A stretch of DNA of 13,141 nucleotides from Chloroflexota bacterium. GTDB lineage: Bacteria > Chloroflexota > Ktedonobacteria > Ktedonobacterales > Ktedonobacteraceae. The DNA is taken from NCBI GenBank assembly GCA_005881495.1, contig VBHI01000088.1, positions 1-13,141 of the forward strand. Reading direction: 5' to 3'. Positions 6,660 through 13,141 of the stretch are shown piece after piece; positions within the stretch are counted from its first letter, which is position 1, and the number at the start of each line of letters is the position of its first letter. The notes under the pieces are model-generated. The model saw nothing but the letters and a program-made list of their open reading frames with translations, was not told the origin of the DNA and did no database searches. Made by a program: the position numbers and the translations under genes.

Positions 6660-8312
6660 CTAAGCCACCTCTACCAATATTTCGTGATAACCGGTTGCTC
6701 CATTGGGCACCGTTCCTTGCTTATGGCTGGTCTGCACCTCTCCTGTACCATCAGTGGCACGAGCCGCTATGACATAGCGCCCTGCTGCGGAAGGTATCCA
6801 TTGCCATGTCCAGAATACCCACGCGTCCTGGGAAAGCGGCTGTTCCAGAGTAGCCACCTGCCAGCTCAGCCCGCCATCGACACTGACCTCTACTTTTTGT
6901 ATACCGCGATCGCCAGCAAAGGCAAAGCCGCCAACTTCAATCTGACGGCCAGAGGCCACTGTACCACGGGGGCGATCAATGCGGTTCATTGTATGTAATG
7001 GGCCATTGTACCAGCCTTGATCGGAGTAGAGACCACCAACGAAGTGATCTGTCAGTTCCACTCGCGTTACCCATTTAGGATTCTCTTCGCCATATCTCCC
7101 GGGGATAAGCACGCGCAGTGGAAAACCGTGCCGCTGCGGGAGTTCCACACCGTTCATGCGCCAGGCCAATAGCGGATCAACCGGCAGAAGTTCGTTAAGC
7201 GGCAAGCTGACGTTGTAGCCATCGACACTATAGAATGACACGTGCGTCGCGTTTGATTGCGCCCCGCCATGCCTTTCGAGAAGTGAACGCAGCGTTACTC
7301 CCTGCCAGATGGCCGTACTGATGAGTCGTCCACCAGCAAACGTGGCGTTCGCGATACACTCTAACGTGACGGCCCGCGATATCGAAGGCAACATTTGCAG
7401 TTCTTCGTAGGTATATGACCCCGGATTGGCCACCAGACCAGTGACCTCCAGGCGCCACACATCCGGAATAACAGCTGGATCGATGGGATTCTGCGTCACC
7501 ACGTAGTGTTCGCTATTGGGGGTAATTGGCGCTGTAAAGCCGTTGTGAGCGTTGGTAACCGTTCCATCATATGTAGTGAAGCTGTTCAAATAGCCTCGAA
7601 TCAATCCCAGTGTGCCTCCAGTTGCTCCCACAGTTAATGCGGCAACGCCCGCCCTGGAAAGCAACTGCCTGCGACTTCGAGCCACAGGCGAAACACCTGG
7701 TTGCGGTTGCTTTGGCAGTAAGGCACGATAGCCCAGGCACAGCGCCAGGGCATAGAGGCTAAAGTCCGCTAACAAAGACAAGGCCGTTACAAGCGAGGCC
7801 CAGCCTATCGGCAATCCCAGAAAATTCTGCCGGATCTCGTACCAGAACAGTATGATGCCGCTCGCCGTCATAGTCAAAGCCAGCGCTACCGCCACGAGCG
7901 ATTCGCGCCTGGATGGTCGAAAGCTCGCAATGGGCCAGCGAACTTGCACAAGTGCGGCATAGAGCACACCCAGCAGAGTGCCTACACCTATCATAGCCAG
8001 CAATGTGAAGGCCAAAGGCGTCGACTTCGCATTCGGCCCAAAAGTGAGCAGGAGACGAAGAAATGTGTCCACAGAGATATGCTTGAGCACAAAGTCGCCA
8101 AAAAGCTCCACCGGTGTGGGCACGCCGGCTGCCAGCCTCAGTACTCCCATCAGCACAACCGTCAGCAAGCTTGCCATCAATCCAGCGACCAGGGCTAAGA
8201 GTATGGTTGTAATCGCGGCCTTTATCCCCCGAAGGCTGCTGCCTCGTACGACTGCCGAAGGCGTCGGCTCAACATCATTTTGTAACTTTTCATCTATTCT
8301 TTTTTGTGTCAT
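6660..8312 (-). CDS. Membrane-anchored molybdopterin-dependent oxidoreductase (sulfite oxidase family) with internal Tat motif
   Basis: Likely an extracytoplasmic molybdenum-cofactor redox enzyme; substrate unknown. The N-terminal 200 residues carry four hydrophobic helices at about 32-58, 98-124, 139-158 and 171-196. These are followed by a twin-arginine motif SRRQLL (Arg214, Arg215) and a fifth helix at 221-238. From about 270 comes the oxidoreductase molybdopterin-binding domain: VWRLEVTGLV near 285-294, molybdenum-ligand candidate Cys319 in TLECIAN, and GFPLRVLIPGRYG at 396-408. A C-terminal Ig-like dimerisation domain of the sulfite oxidase family spans about 445-548 (EVSVDGG at 475-481). 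With the N-terminus inside, four helices return the RR motif to the cytoplasm and the fifth would export the folded cofactor domain. The start overlaps the upstream glycosyltransferase by 23 bp, and AAGGGA about 9 bases before the ATG supports it. No heme motif was assigned. Sulfite oxidation is not established. Confidence 0.9.
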   Translation of the reverse strand: MTQKRIDEKLQNDVEPTPSAVVRGSSLRGIKAAITTILLALVAGLMASLLTVVLMGVLRLAAGVPTPVELFGDFVLKHISVDTFLRLLLTFGPNAKSTPLAFTLLAMIGVGTLLGVLYAALVQVRWPIASFRPSRRESLVAVALALTMTASGIILFWYEIRQNFLGLPIGWASLVTALSLLADFSLYALALCLGYRALLPKQPQPGVSPVARSRRQLLSRAGVAALTVGATGGTLGLIRGYLNSFTTYDGTVTNAHNGFTAPITPNSEHYVVTQNPIDPAVIPDVWRLEVTGLVANPGSYTYEELQMLPSISRAVTLECIANATFAGGRLISTAIWQGVTLRSLLERHGGAQSNATHVSFYSVDGYNVSLPLNELLPVDPLLAWRMNGVELPQRHGFPLRVLIPGRYGEENPKWVTRVELTDHFVGGLYSDQGWYNGPLHTMNRIDRPRGTVASGRQIEVGGFAFAGDRGIQKVEVSVDGGLSWQVATLEQPLSQDAWVFWTWQWIPSAAGRYVIAARATDGTGEVQTSHKQGTVPNGATGYHEILVEVA

Positions 8313-9789
8313 TTAGATTTTCCCTTAAAGAATTGCTACGCAAGCCCTTCACCTGTCTCGACATTACTACAATGAGAGCTATTCCCAGGCCTGCTATCAC
8401 TACGTCATAGACAGACCAGTAGTAGACACGCCAATCCAGCGTATCCTTGAAAAAGTAGCCGGTCAGGGAGGCAGCGACAAAGTACCAGGCCATGAAAACC
8501 GCCAATCCTTTTCCGTTTAGTCCCTGGCGCGTCCATACAGGGCCTATCAATATGGCTATCCAGGGCAAAAGTACCGTGGTATACCAGGGGAAAACATGCG
8601 AAGAGATCGCCAGGATAGTACCGATCAACAAGAGGATTTTCGCTTCCGTGCCAACATTCATAAGGCGAAGTGCAAGAACGACAAGAGATATTCCACAGGC
8701 TATGATCAGGTCGACTATGCGCTCGACTGTAATCGTGGTAGTCAATGGGAAGCCGTAATTGTGAGTAATCGAATATGTAACCAGCTGGACAACGCCTGCA
8801 TTTCCTCCCTGCTCGCTCGAATAAGTAGACAAATAGCCTAAAACCTGTCCGTGCCCAAGGATCAGAAAGGGAACATAGCCCACGATTATGGTTGCGAAGC
8901 AGGTGTAGAGCAGCGACCAATCGTGGCGTCGCAAGATGACAACCAGCAAGAAGATGGGATAGATCTTCGTGAGCGTCGCCATTCCAATCAAAAAGCCTGT
9001 TAGTGCACGGGATCCGCGCCAGCTATAGGTAGCACACAATACAGCAAGCACCATAAACATCAAGGTGACGACATCCATGTGACCTTGAATAGCAAATTCG
9101 ACGATGGGGAGCGGACACCAGGCATAGATAACGACACGCCGTGGATCAAGTCCTCTGCGTGCCAGGAGCAATGCCAGCGCACCACAGGTCACCATATCAA
9201 AAACGATGAATATTCCTTTGAGAAAAAACAAGTTGCTGGGCGCGAGCAGGTAGCTCAAGAGGTAGACAGCCTGCGCTCCAGGTGGATAAATTGTTGGCAC
9301 ATTACGAAAACGGCTATTATCATAGATAAAATCACGGAGCGGGAGAAAGGCCTTATCCCAGGGAGGATAGACGTATGGGCTATAACCGTGCAAAGTGACT
9401 CGTGCATCCCACAGGTAACGCCATGAGTCATGCGATAGATCAGGCGGTATTGGCAACAACATGACACGGAAGGTCAGTGCTCCGACAAGGATAATACCTA
9501 GCTCTACCCAAAGCCATGATCGACTTGTTGGTTTCGTCAACAGGACAAACAGACATGCCAAAACATAAGGCACCAGGCAGAGCATCCAGACGTGTAAAAA
9601 TGGCGTGACCAAAATGGCATCCGGTACTGGAGCTACTCTGATAAGCAGGACATAGAGTGCTACAGAGAGCAGCAGGAGTAGAATAAGCAAAGTGGCACGC
9701 CACCAGGAACGTCTTCCCGGTGCCAGTGTTTGGCGAGTTGCTTGCATCCCACTCAATATTGGGCTAGCTAATGTTCTTGTCTTCATCAT
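8290..9789 (-). CDS. Polytopic GT-C type glycosyltransferase (GT87/MptB-like mannosyltransferase family)
   Basis: Integral membrane enzyme, probably transferring a sugar from a polyprenyl-phosphate donor to a lipid or cell-surface glycan. The 499-residue product has about 10-12 hydrophobic segments, the first at about 33-50. The first large external loop carries acidic residues Asp117, Asp121 and Asp128 within DLSHDSWRYLWDAR, a typical GT-C catalytic loop. Other family signs are TIYPPGAQ at 166-173, GHMDV at 236-240 and TKIYP at 274-278, as in polyprenol-phosphomannose-dependent mannosyltransferases and GT87 proteins. Two consecutive ATG codons (9789 and 9786) lie against a GGGGG run at 9791-9795; the spacing favours the second ATG or possibly Met15 (9747). 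It overlaps the downstream molybdoenzyme gene by 23 bp, implying cotranscription. Donor and acceptor are unknown. Confidence 0.85.
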   Translation of the reverse strand: MMKTRTLASPILSGMQATRQTLAPGRRSWWRATLLILLLLLSVALYVLLIRVAPVPDAILVTPFLHVWMLCLVPYVLACLFVLLTKPTSRSWLWVELGIILVGALTFRVMLLPIPPDLSHDSWRYLWDARVTLHGYSPYVYPPWDKAFLPLRDFIYDNSRFRNVPTIYPPGAQAVYLLSYLLAPSNLFFLKGIFIVFDMVTCGALALLLARRGLDPRRVVIYAWCPLPIVEFAIQGHMDVVTLMFMVLAVLCATYSWRGSRALTGFLIGMATLTKIYPIFLLVVILRRHDWSLLYTCFATIIVGYVPFLILGHGQVLGYLSTYSSEQGGNAGVVQLVTYSITHNYGFPLTTTITVERIVDLIIACGISLVVLALRLMNVGTEAKILLLIGTILAISSHVFPWYTTVLLPWIAILIGPVWTRQGLNGKGLAVFMAWYFVAASLTGYFFKDTLDWRVYYWSVYDVVIAGLGIALIVVMSRQVKGLRSNSLRENLNDTKKNR

Positions 9790-9803
9790 TCCCCCAATAT
9801 GGA

Positions 9804-9894
9804 AGCCTTGAAATGCGCTTTGCCAACGACGTTAGCGCATCTAGCTACACTCAGTCAGGACGAAAGAAAGCGCCTTACCAACGAAATATACAAC
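9804..9894. repeat. Intergenic hairpin repeat, copy B
   Basis: Carries AGCCTTGAAA (9804-9813), TGCCAACG (9821-9828), GTCAGG (9854-9859) and AATATACAAC (9885-9894) in the same order as 3917-3995. ATGCGCT (9813-9819) pairs perfectly with AGCGCAT (9834-9840). A second GAAA-(8 nt)-CCAACG motif near 9866-9883 partly repeats the left half. Confidence 0.45.
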
Positions 9895-9986
9895 AAGTCA
9901 TGATTTTTACACGTAAGGACAAAGGTTTCTTTGCAGATTTCATAGAAAATGCTCGCTCCCCTTTTTACCAATGCTTGCTTTTTGTC

Positions 9987-10013
9987 GCACTTGTTGCACT
10001 TGTTGCACTTGTA
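9987..10013. repeat. Three tandem copies of a 9-bp unit (GCACTTGTT)
   Basis: GCACTTGTT at 9987-9995 and 9996-10004, then GCACTTGTA at 10005-10013. It is in the divergent spacer about 160 bp before the PIG-V-like gene. The unit differs from the GATAC repeats but has the same 9-bp length. Confidence 0.7.
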
Positions 10014-10160
10014 ACAGATGTGATCTTTTAACAGGAGAAGAAGACTATCTCTGTTACCCTCTCCATCGGAGAACGTTTATAATGAGGTATTAGAGCAGGT
10101 ATAATACAACAGAAGAAAATACAGGGTGGCGGATGAGCGTAAAAACAGAGAGTGTTCAGG

Positions 10161-10166
10161 TACAAT
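10161..10166 (+). promoter_or_regulatory. -10-like TACAAT just before the PIG-V-like start
   Basis: TACAAT ends 8 bases before the GTG start at 10175. Transcription normally begins about 6-8 bases after a -10, so the mRNA would begin at or within a few bases of the start codon. No good -35 was found. Stronger -10 matches (TATAAT) occur at 10078-10083 and 10100-10105. Confidence 0.3.
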
Positions 10167-10174
10167 AGACACCA

Positions 10175-11473
10175 GTGCAACGACGGCATTTTGACACAAT
10201 TGATAATCTTATCAGCATTGGACGCGAAGCCGTACTTCCCTATCTGGGAACTCGGGTAGTCCTTGTTTTGGTAGGTTTGTTGGCCGATTTCTACATCTTG
10301 CCCATGATAAAAAGCGACCCTATCTTGCCGCTTGCCGCTACAAATACGCAGTTTCCTAGCGCTTTGTGGTTGATATGGCAACGCTTTGATAGTGGGTTCT
10401 ACCTGGGCATTGCAATAAATGGCTATTGGCCGGCCAGCACGTTACATACCTATTCAAATTGGGCTTTCTTCCCGTTATACCCCATGCTCATTTATATATT
10501 TGGACACCTCTTTGGCGGGAGTGTAGATGCCTATAGCCTGGCAGGTTTGTTCATCTCCAATGTAGCAGGACTGATAGCAGTCATCTACCTCTACGTAATG
10601 GTGCGCCGCGAGTTTGGTTCACAGGTTGCCTCACGAACTATCATCTTCCTGGCTCTCTTCCCAACAAGTTTTTACCTCTCAGCAGTATACTCAGAGTCAC
10701 TCTTTCTAGCCTGCGCGATAGCCTGCATCTACTACACACGTATCCATCGCTGGTGGTTAGCGGGTTTCTGCGGTGGCCTGGCAGCTCTTACACGGGTACA
10801 GGGAGTAGTACTGTTGATACCCGTGCTGTGGGAATACTGGCAGGAGCTCAGTGATCAGTACGCACCTATCCCCGATTTGAATGGCAAGACGTTGCGGGAT
10901 AAGAGCTTGATCTGGCTCAACTCCCGCCTGTATGGCCCATTGCTAGCTGCACGAAGACTACGTAACTGGCTCTCTCTGTTAGCACTCGCACTCATACCCG
11001 CGGGATTGCTAGCGTTCATAATCTACGGGAAAATCAAGACCGGCGATTTTCTAGCGACCTTCCATAATCAGCAATGGGGTTGGGGACGCTATTTAACATC
11101 TCCCTTATCGCTACTGATCTATTCGATTCGTCATCCTCCTCTCCGACCCAACCCAATGGATTGGAATTTCTGGCCTCTCAATCTAGCTATATCCCTGATC
11201 TTCCTGGGCCTGGCAGTTTGGGCATTACGCAAGTTACCGATGACTTACGCGCTCTATACCGTTGTCATGGTGCTCTTGCCTCTCTCAAATAGTCGTATTA
11301 ATAGCATTAGCCGTTATTACCTGGTCGTTTTTCCTGTCTTTATATTGCTTGCATTATGGACATGTCGGGAAGGGAACAGGGTACAAAGCAATGCCTTTAT
11401 CATGGGGCTTTTCGCTTCACTCCAGGCAGTATTTATGGTCTTCTTTGTCTTAGGGCTACCTGCTATCGCCTGA
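10175..11473 (+). CDS. PIG-V-like integral membrane mannosyltransferase
   Basis: GT-C fold glycosyltransferase resembling the PIG-V/Gpi18 family, which moves mannose from a dolichyl- or polyprenyl-phosphate donor onto a lipid-linked acceptor on the outer membrane face. The 432-residue protein has about 8-10 hydrophobic segments. Family signs are the loop WQRFDSGFYLGIAINGYW at about 68-85, FFPLYP at 98-103, ALFPTSFYLSAVYSESLF at about 160-177, and LTRVQG at 205-210. These match PIG-V landmarks: an acidic first loop, FFPLYP, YSESLF and the R-x-x-G motif. The GTG start has no evident Shine-Dalgarno, and a stop codon at 10166-10168 in the same frame prevents extension, so the start is either leaderless GTG or an internal codon. 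It is divergent from the other GT-C gene. Bacterial acceptors for this family are poorly known. Confidence 0.83.
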   Translation: MQRRHFDTIDNLISIGREAVLPYLGTRVVLVLVGLLADFYILPMIKSDPILPLAATNTQFPSALWLIWQRFDSGFYLGIAINGYWPASTLHTYSNWAFFPLYPMLIYIFGHLFGGSVDAYSLAGLFISNVAGLIAVIYLYVMVRREFGSQVASRTIIFLALFPTSFYLSAVYSESLFLACAIACIYYTRIHRWWLAGFCGGLAALTRVQGVVLLIPVLWEYWQELSDQYAPIPDLNGKTLRDKSLIWLNSRLYGPLLAARRLRNWLSLLALALIPAGLLAFIIYGKIKTGDFLATFHNQQWGWGRYLTSPLSLLIYSIRHPPLRPNPMDWNFWPLNLAISLIFLGLAVWALRKLPMTYALYTVVMVLLPLSNSRINSISRYYLVVFPVFILLALWTCREGNRVQSNAFIMGLFASLQAVFMVFFVLGLPAIA

Positions 11474-11502
11474 TATGAGATGACCCAAATCAGCCTATCA
11501 GG
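11469..11502 (+). terminator. Weak inverted repeat at the end of the PIG-V-like gene
   Basis: CCTGATA (11469-11475, spanning the stop codon) pairs with TATCAGG (11496-11502) around a 20-nt loop. There is no T-run after it, so terminator activity is doubtful. Confidence 0.2.
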
Positions 11503-11551
11503 AATTGCAAAAGCTAACAGAGACCGCTACCAGTTCCAACTGTGTATTTCC

Positions 11552-11581
11552 TTGCCATTACGGCACTATTGTTTGTATAAT
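11552..11581 (+). promoter_or_regulatory. Promoter of the LLM-class oxidoreductase gene
   Basis: TTGCCA at 11552-11557 (5 of 6 matches to TTGACA), an 18-bp spacer and perfect TATAAT at 11576-11581. It lies about 80 bp before the start codon and is the best sigma-70-like promoter in the window. Confidence 0.65.
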
Positions 11582-11664
11582 AACTAGCGTTTGTATAGCA
11601 GCCAGGGTTCCAGGTTGCAGAGCGATAGAATTTCCATAGATCAATCAGGAGAAGGAGTTAACAT

Positions 11665-12573
11665 ATGCGCTTAGGATTGCAAGTTCCAAATTTCACCTGG
11701 CCCAACGGACAGAGCCAACTTGGGGAAACCTTTGGTGAGATTGCGGAGCGTGCCGATAAAGCCGGTCTCTATAGCATGTGGGTCATGGATCATTTCTTCC
11801 AGATAGGCAATGTTGGGCCGCCAGAAAATGAGATGCTTGAAGGGTGGACGGCGCAGGCCTTCGCAGCCGGTAAAACGAGTCGCATCAAGCTTGGCACATT
11901 GGTAACGGGCGTCACTTATCGCTATCCTGGCATTCTGGTGAAGACCGCCACTACCCTGGATGTCCTCTCTCAGGGACGCGCCTACTTTGGCGTTGGAGCG
12001 GCCTGGAACGAGGAGGAACACCGGGGGCTAGGCGTTCCCTTTCCGCCAGTGGCGGAACGCTTTGAGCGCCTGGAGGAGACATTGCAGATAGCGCTGCAAA
12101 TGTGGGCAGGTGATGACAAACCTTATCAAGGCAAGCACTATCAACTCGCCCGCCCACTCAATTCGCCACAATCCGTACAGAGGCCGCACCCTCCGATACT
12201 AATTGGCGGTAGTGGTGAGCGTAAAACCTTACGCCTCGTCGCACAGTATGGCGATGCTTGTAACCTCTTCGCACGCCTGGGAAAACAAGTATTACAGCAC
12301 AAGCTGGATATTCTCCGTGAGCATTGCCAGGCAGTGGGACGTCCCTACGAACAGATTGAGAAGACCACGCTTGATTCCATAAAACTGACACGCGATGGTC
12401 GCGATGGATCTATAACACCTGCAGCGGCGGTCGAATTCTTCGCGGAGCTGGCCTCCATGGGTATCGACCAGGCAATTTTCAGCCTGCGAAACGTGTCCGA
12501 CCTAGAGGTATTCGATCTGCTGGCAACCGAGGTTATTCCACAGGTGAATAAGATTGCTGTAGCTGGCCGCTAG
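11665..12573 (+). CDS. LLM-class (luciferase-like) F420-dependent oxidoreductase
   Basis: TIM-barrel flavin/F420 oxidoreductase of the bacterial luciferase superfamily, expected to move hydride between reduced F420 (or FMN) and an unknown substrate in the cytoplasm. The 302 residues show the usual landmarks: an N-terminal beta strand MRLGLQVPNF, WVMDHFF at 39-45, the KLGTLVTGVTYRYPG strand-loop at about 75-89, the GRAYFGVGAAWNEEEH motif at about 104-119 and PPILIGGSGERKTLRLVAQYGD at about 176-197. The last matches the TIGR03560-like subgroup of F420-dependent enzymes. AAGGAG at 11652-11657, 7 bases before the ATG, gives a clear start. It has its own promoter (11552-11581) and terminator (12597-12623), so it is monocistronic. 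Use of F420 rather than FMN is inferred from family resemblance and from the neighbouring PPOX-class gene. Confidence 0.9.
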   Translation: MRLGLQVPNFTWPNGQSQLGETFGEIAERADKAGLYSMWVMDHFFQIGNVGPPENEMLEGWTAQAFAAGKTSRIKLGTLVTGVTYRYPGILVKTATTLDVLSQGRAYFGVGAAWNEEEHRGLGVPFPPVAERFERLEETLQIALQMWAGDDKPYQGKHYQLARPLNSPQSVQRPHPPILIGGSGERKTLRLVAQYGDACNLFARLGKQVLQHKLDILREHCQAVGRPYEQIEKTTLDSIKLTRDGRDGSITPAAAVEFFAELASMGIDQAIFSLRNVSDLEVFDLLATEVIPQVNKIAVAGR

Positions 12574-12596
12574 TCTGAACGAGATGGATCGAATTG

Positions 12597-12629
12597 AATG
12601 CCCATGGCTGCACCATGGGCATTTAGTTT
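12597..12629 (+). terminator. Rho-independent terminator of the LLM-class gene
   Basis: AATGCCCATGG (12597-12607) pairs perfectly with CCATGGGCATT (12613-12623) around a 5-nt loop and is followed by TTAGTTT. It begins 23 bp after the stop codon. Confidence 0.85.
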
Positions 12630-12691
12630 GATAAAATATACCCTGCGAGGCCTGTACGCGGGCTGGGAGTAGGAGGCTAAGGCTGAGAGCT

Positions 12692-13138
12692 ATGACAAAA
12701 CGCACTACAATGACAGAGTCCGAGGCGGCATTTATACAGGCGCAACGCGTCGCTCGACTGGCTACGGCTGATGCGGAGGGGAATCCTCACGTCATCCCCG
12801 TTTGCTATGCCTTTGATGGGGAACGCTTCTATACACCTCTCGACGAGAAACCCAAACGCGTCACGGCGAGGCAGCTGCGAAGGGTGCGCAATATTGAGAC
12901 GCGCCCGGAGGTCGCGCTGGTGATCGATCAGTACGACGATGATTGGTCGCGATTGGGTTATGTCCTTGTCCAGGGACGAGCGGAACTGCTCCAGCCTGAA
13001 CATGTTTTGCATGGCAGGGCGCTATTACTGTTGCGTGAGCGCTATCCTCAATATAGGACGATGGCCCTGGAAAAGTATGGGGTTATCGCTATTTCCCCTG
13101 GACATATTGTCTCCTGGGGTCCTGCCATTAGCAAGTAA
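12692..13138 (+). CDS. PPOX-class F420-dependent oxidoreductase (TIGR03668-like)
   Basis: Small split-barrel flavin/deazaflavin-binding protein of the pyridoxamine-phosphate-oxidase-like superfamily. The 148-residue length and features fit the TIGR03668-type F420-dependent group: AQRVARLATADAEGNPHVIPV at about 17-37, DEKPKR at 51-56, the RVRNIETRPEVALVIDQYDDDW stretch at about 64-85, and GRAELL near 95-100. DEKPKR and YDDDW are the most characteristic. AGGAGG at 12671-12676 is 15 bases before the ATG, which is long; an AAGG at 12679-12682 is nearer. Family members often begin MT-x-x-EA, so Met7 (base 12710) is an alternative start, but it lies even farther from the AGGAGG. The stop codon is three bases before the window end, so the coding region appears complete. 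The substrate is unknown; quinones, heme breakdown products and biliverdin are used by relatives. Confidence 0.88.
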   Translation: MTKRTTMTESEAAFIQAQRVARLATADAEGNPHVIPVCYAFDGERFYTPLDEKPKRVTARQLRRVRNIETRPEVALVIDQYDDDWSRLGYVLVQGRAELLQPEHVLHGRALLLLRERYPQYRTMALEKYGVIAISPGHIVSWGPAISK

Positions 13139-13141
13139 ACT

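Larger units (their letters stand above)
9790..10174. other. 385-bp divergent intergenic region
   Basis: Lies between two divergently transcribed GT-C genes. It contains the hairpin repeat copy B (9804-9894), a 9-bp tandem repeat (9987-10013), a small hairpin TCTCC-ATC-GGAGA (10060-10072), and -10-like hexamers TATAAT at 10078-10083 and 10100-10105 and TACAAT at 10161-10166. A short open frame through the repeats (9771-10031 +) is not convincing as a gene. Confidence 0.6.

Noticed and set aside
9771..10031. 86-codon + strand open frame across the divergent spacer
   Set aside because: It begins inside the opposing glycosyltransferase gene, its C-terminal LVALVALVAL stretch is simply the 9-bp repeat, and no ribosome binding site or domain is visible.
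10028..10381. 117-codon - strand open frame over the start of the PIG-V-like gene
   Set aside because: It is antisense to a well-supported membrane protein, and its product is Cys/His-rich without any family pattern.
12632..12637. TAAAAT as a -10 for the PPOX-class gene
   Set aside because: The matching -35 position falls inside the upstream terminator stem and has no TTGACA-like hexamer.

Overview
The window looks like chromosomal DNA of a moderate-GC, free-living bacterium. Several traits together suggest a Chloroflexota, Ktedonobacteria-like organism: two coenzyme-F420-type oxidoreductases, a glutaredoxin/thioredoxin-reductase fusion, a polytopic molybdoenzyme and multi-spanning GT-C glycosyltransferases. 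The taxon is an inference; the window holds no rRNA or other marker gene. No tRNA, rRNA, CRISPR array, transposase or phage gene was seen.

Layout. (1) Bases 1-1212 are the 3' part of an aldehyde dehydrogenase on the + strand, cut by the window edge. (2) After a 319-bp AT-rich spacer with two promoter-like boxes, bases 1532-5016 form a four-gene + strand operon for an osmoprotectant (glycine betaine/choline type) ABC importer: ATPase, permease, permease, binding lipoprotein. A strong hairpin lies between the second permease and the lipoprotein gene. (3) A hairpin at 5105-5130 separates this operon from convergent - strand genes. (4) Bases 5171-6400 (-) encode a thioredoxin reductase with an N-terminal glutaredoxin-like domain. 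Its upstream region holds a palindrome and two clusters of 9-bp GATAC repeats. (5) Bases 6660-9789 (-) are a two-gene overlapping unit: a GT-C type glycosyltransferase, then a membrane-anchored sulfite-oxidase-family molybdoenzyme with an internal twin-arginine motif. (6) A 385-bp divergent spacer follows, with a hairpin repeat related to the one at 3917-3995 and a second 9-bp repeat. (7) Bases 10175-11473 (+) encode a PIG-V-like GT-C mannosyltransferase, possibly from a leaderless start. (8) Bases 11665-12573 (+) encode an LLM-class F420-type oxidoreductase with a good promoter and an 11-bp-stem terminator. (9) Bases 12692-13138 (+) encode a PPOX-class F420-type oxidoreductase ending at the window edge.

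How the genes fit. The importer is a coherent osmotic-stress module, and the preceding dehydrogenase could oxidise betaine aldehyde, although its substrate is not proven. The two GT-C enzymes on either side of the divergent spacer probably add sugars to lipid-linked or cell-surface acceptors. The molybdoenzyme, the Grx-TrxR fusion and the F420-type enzymes are redox functions. No clear defence system or biosynthetic cluster is present. The least ordinary features are the intergenic repeats (3917-3995 / 9804-9894, and 6457-6614) and the Tat-dependent-looking multi-spanning molybdoenzyme.
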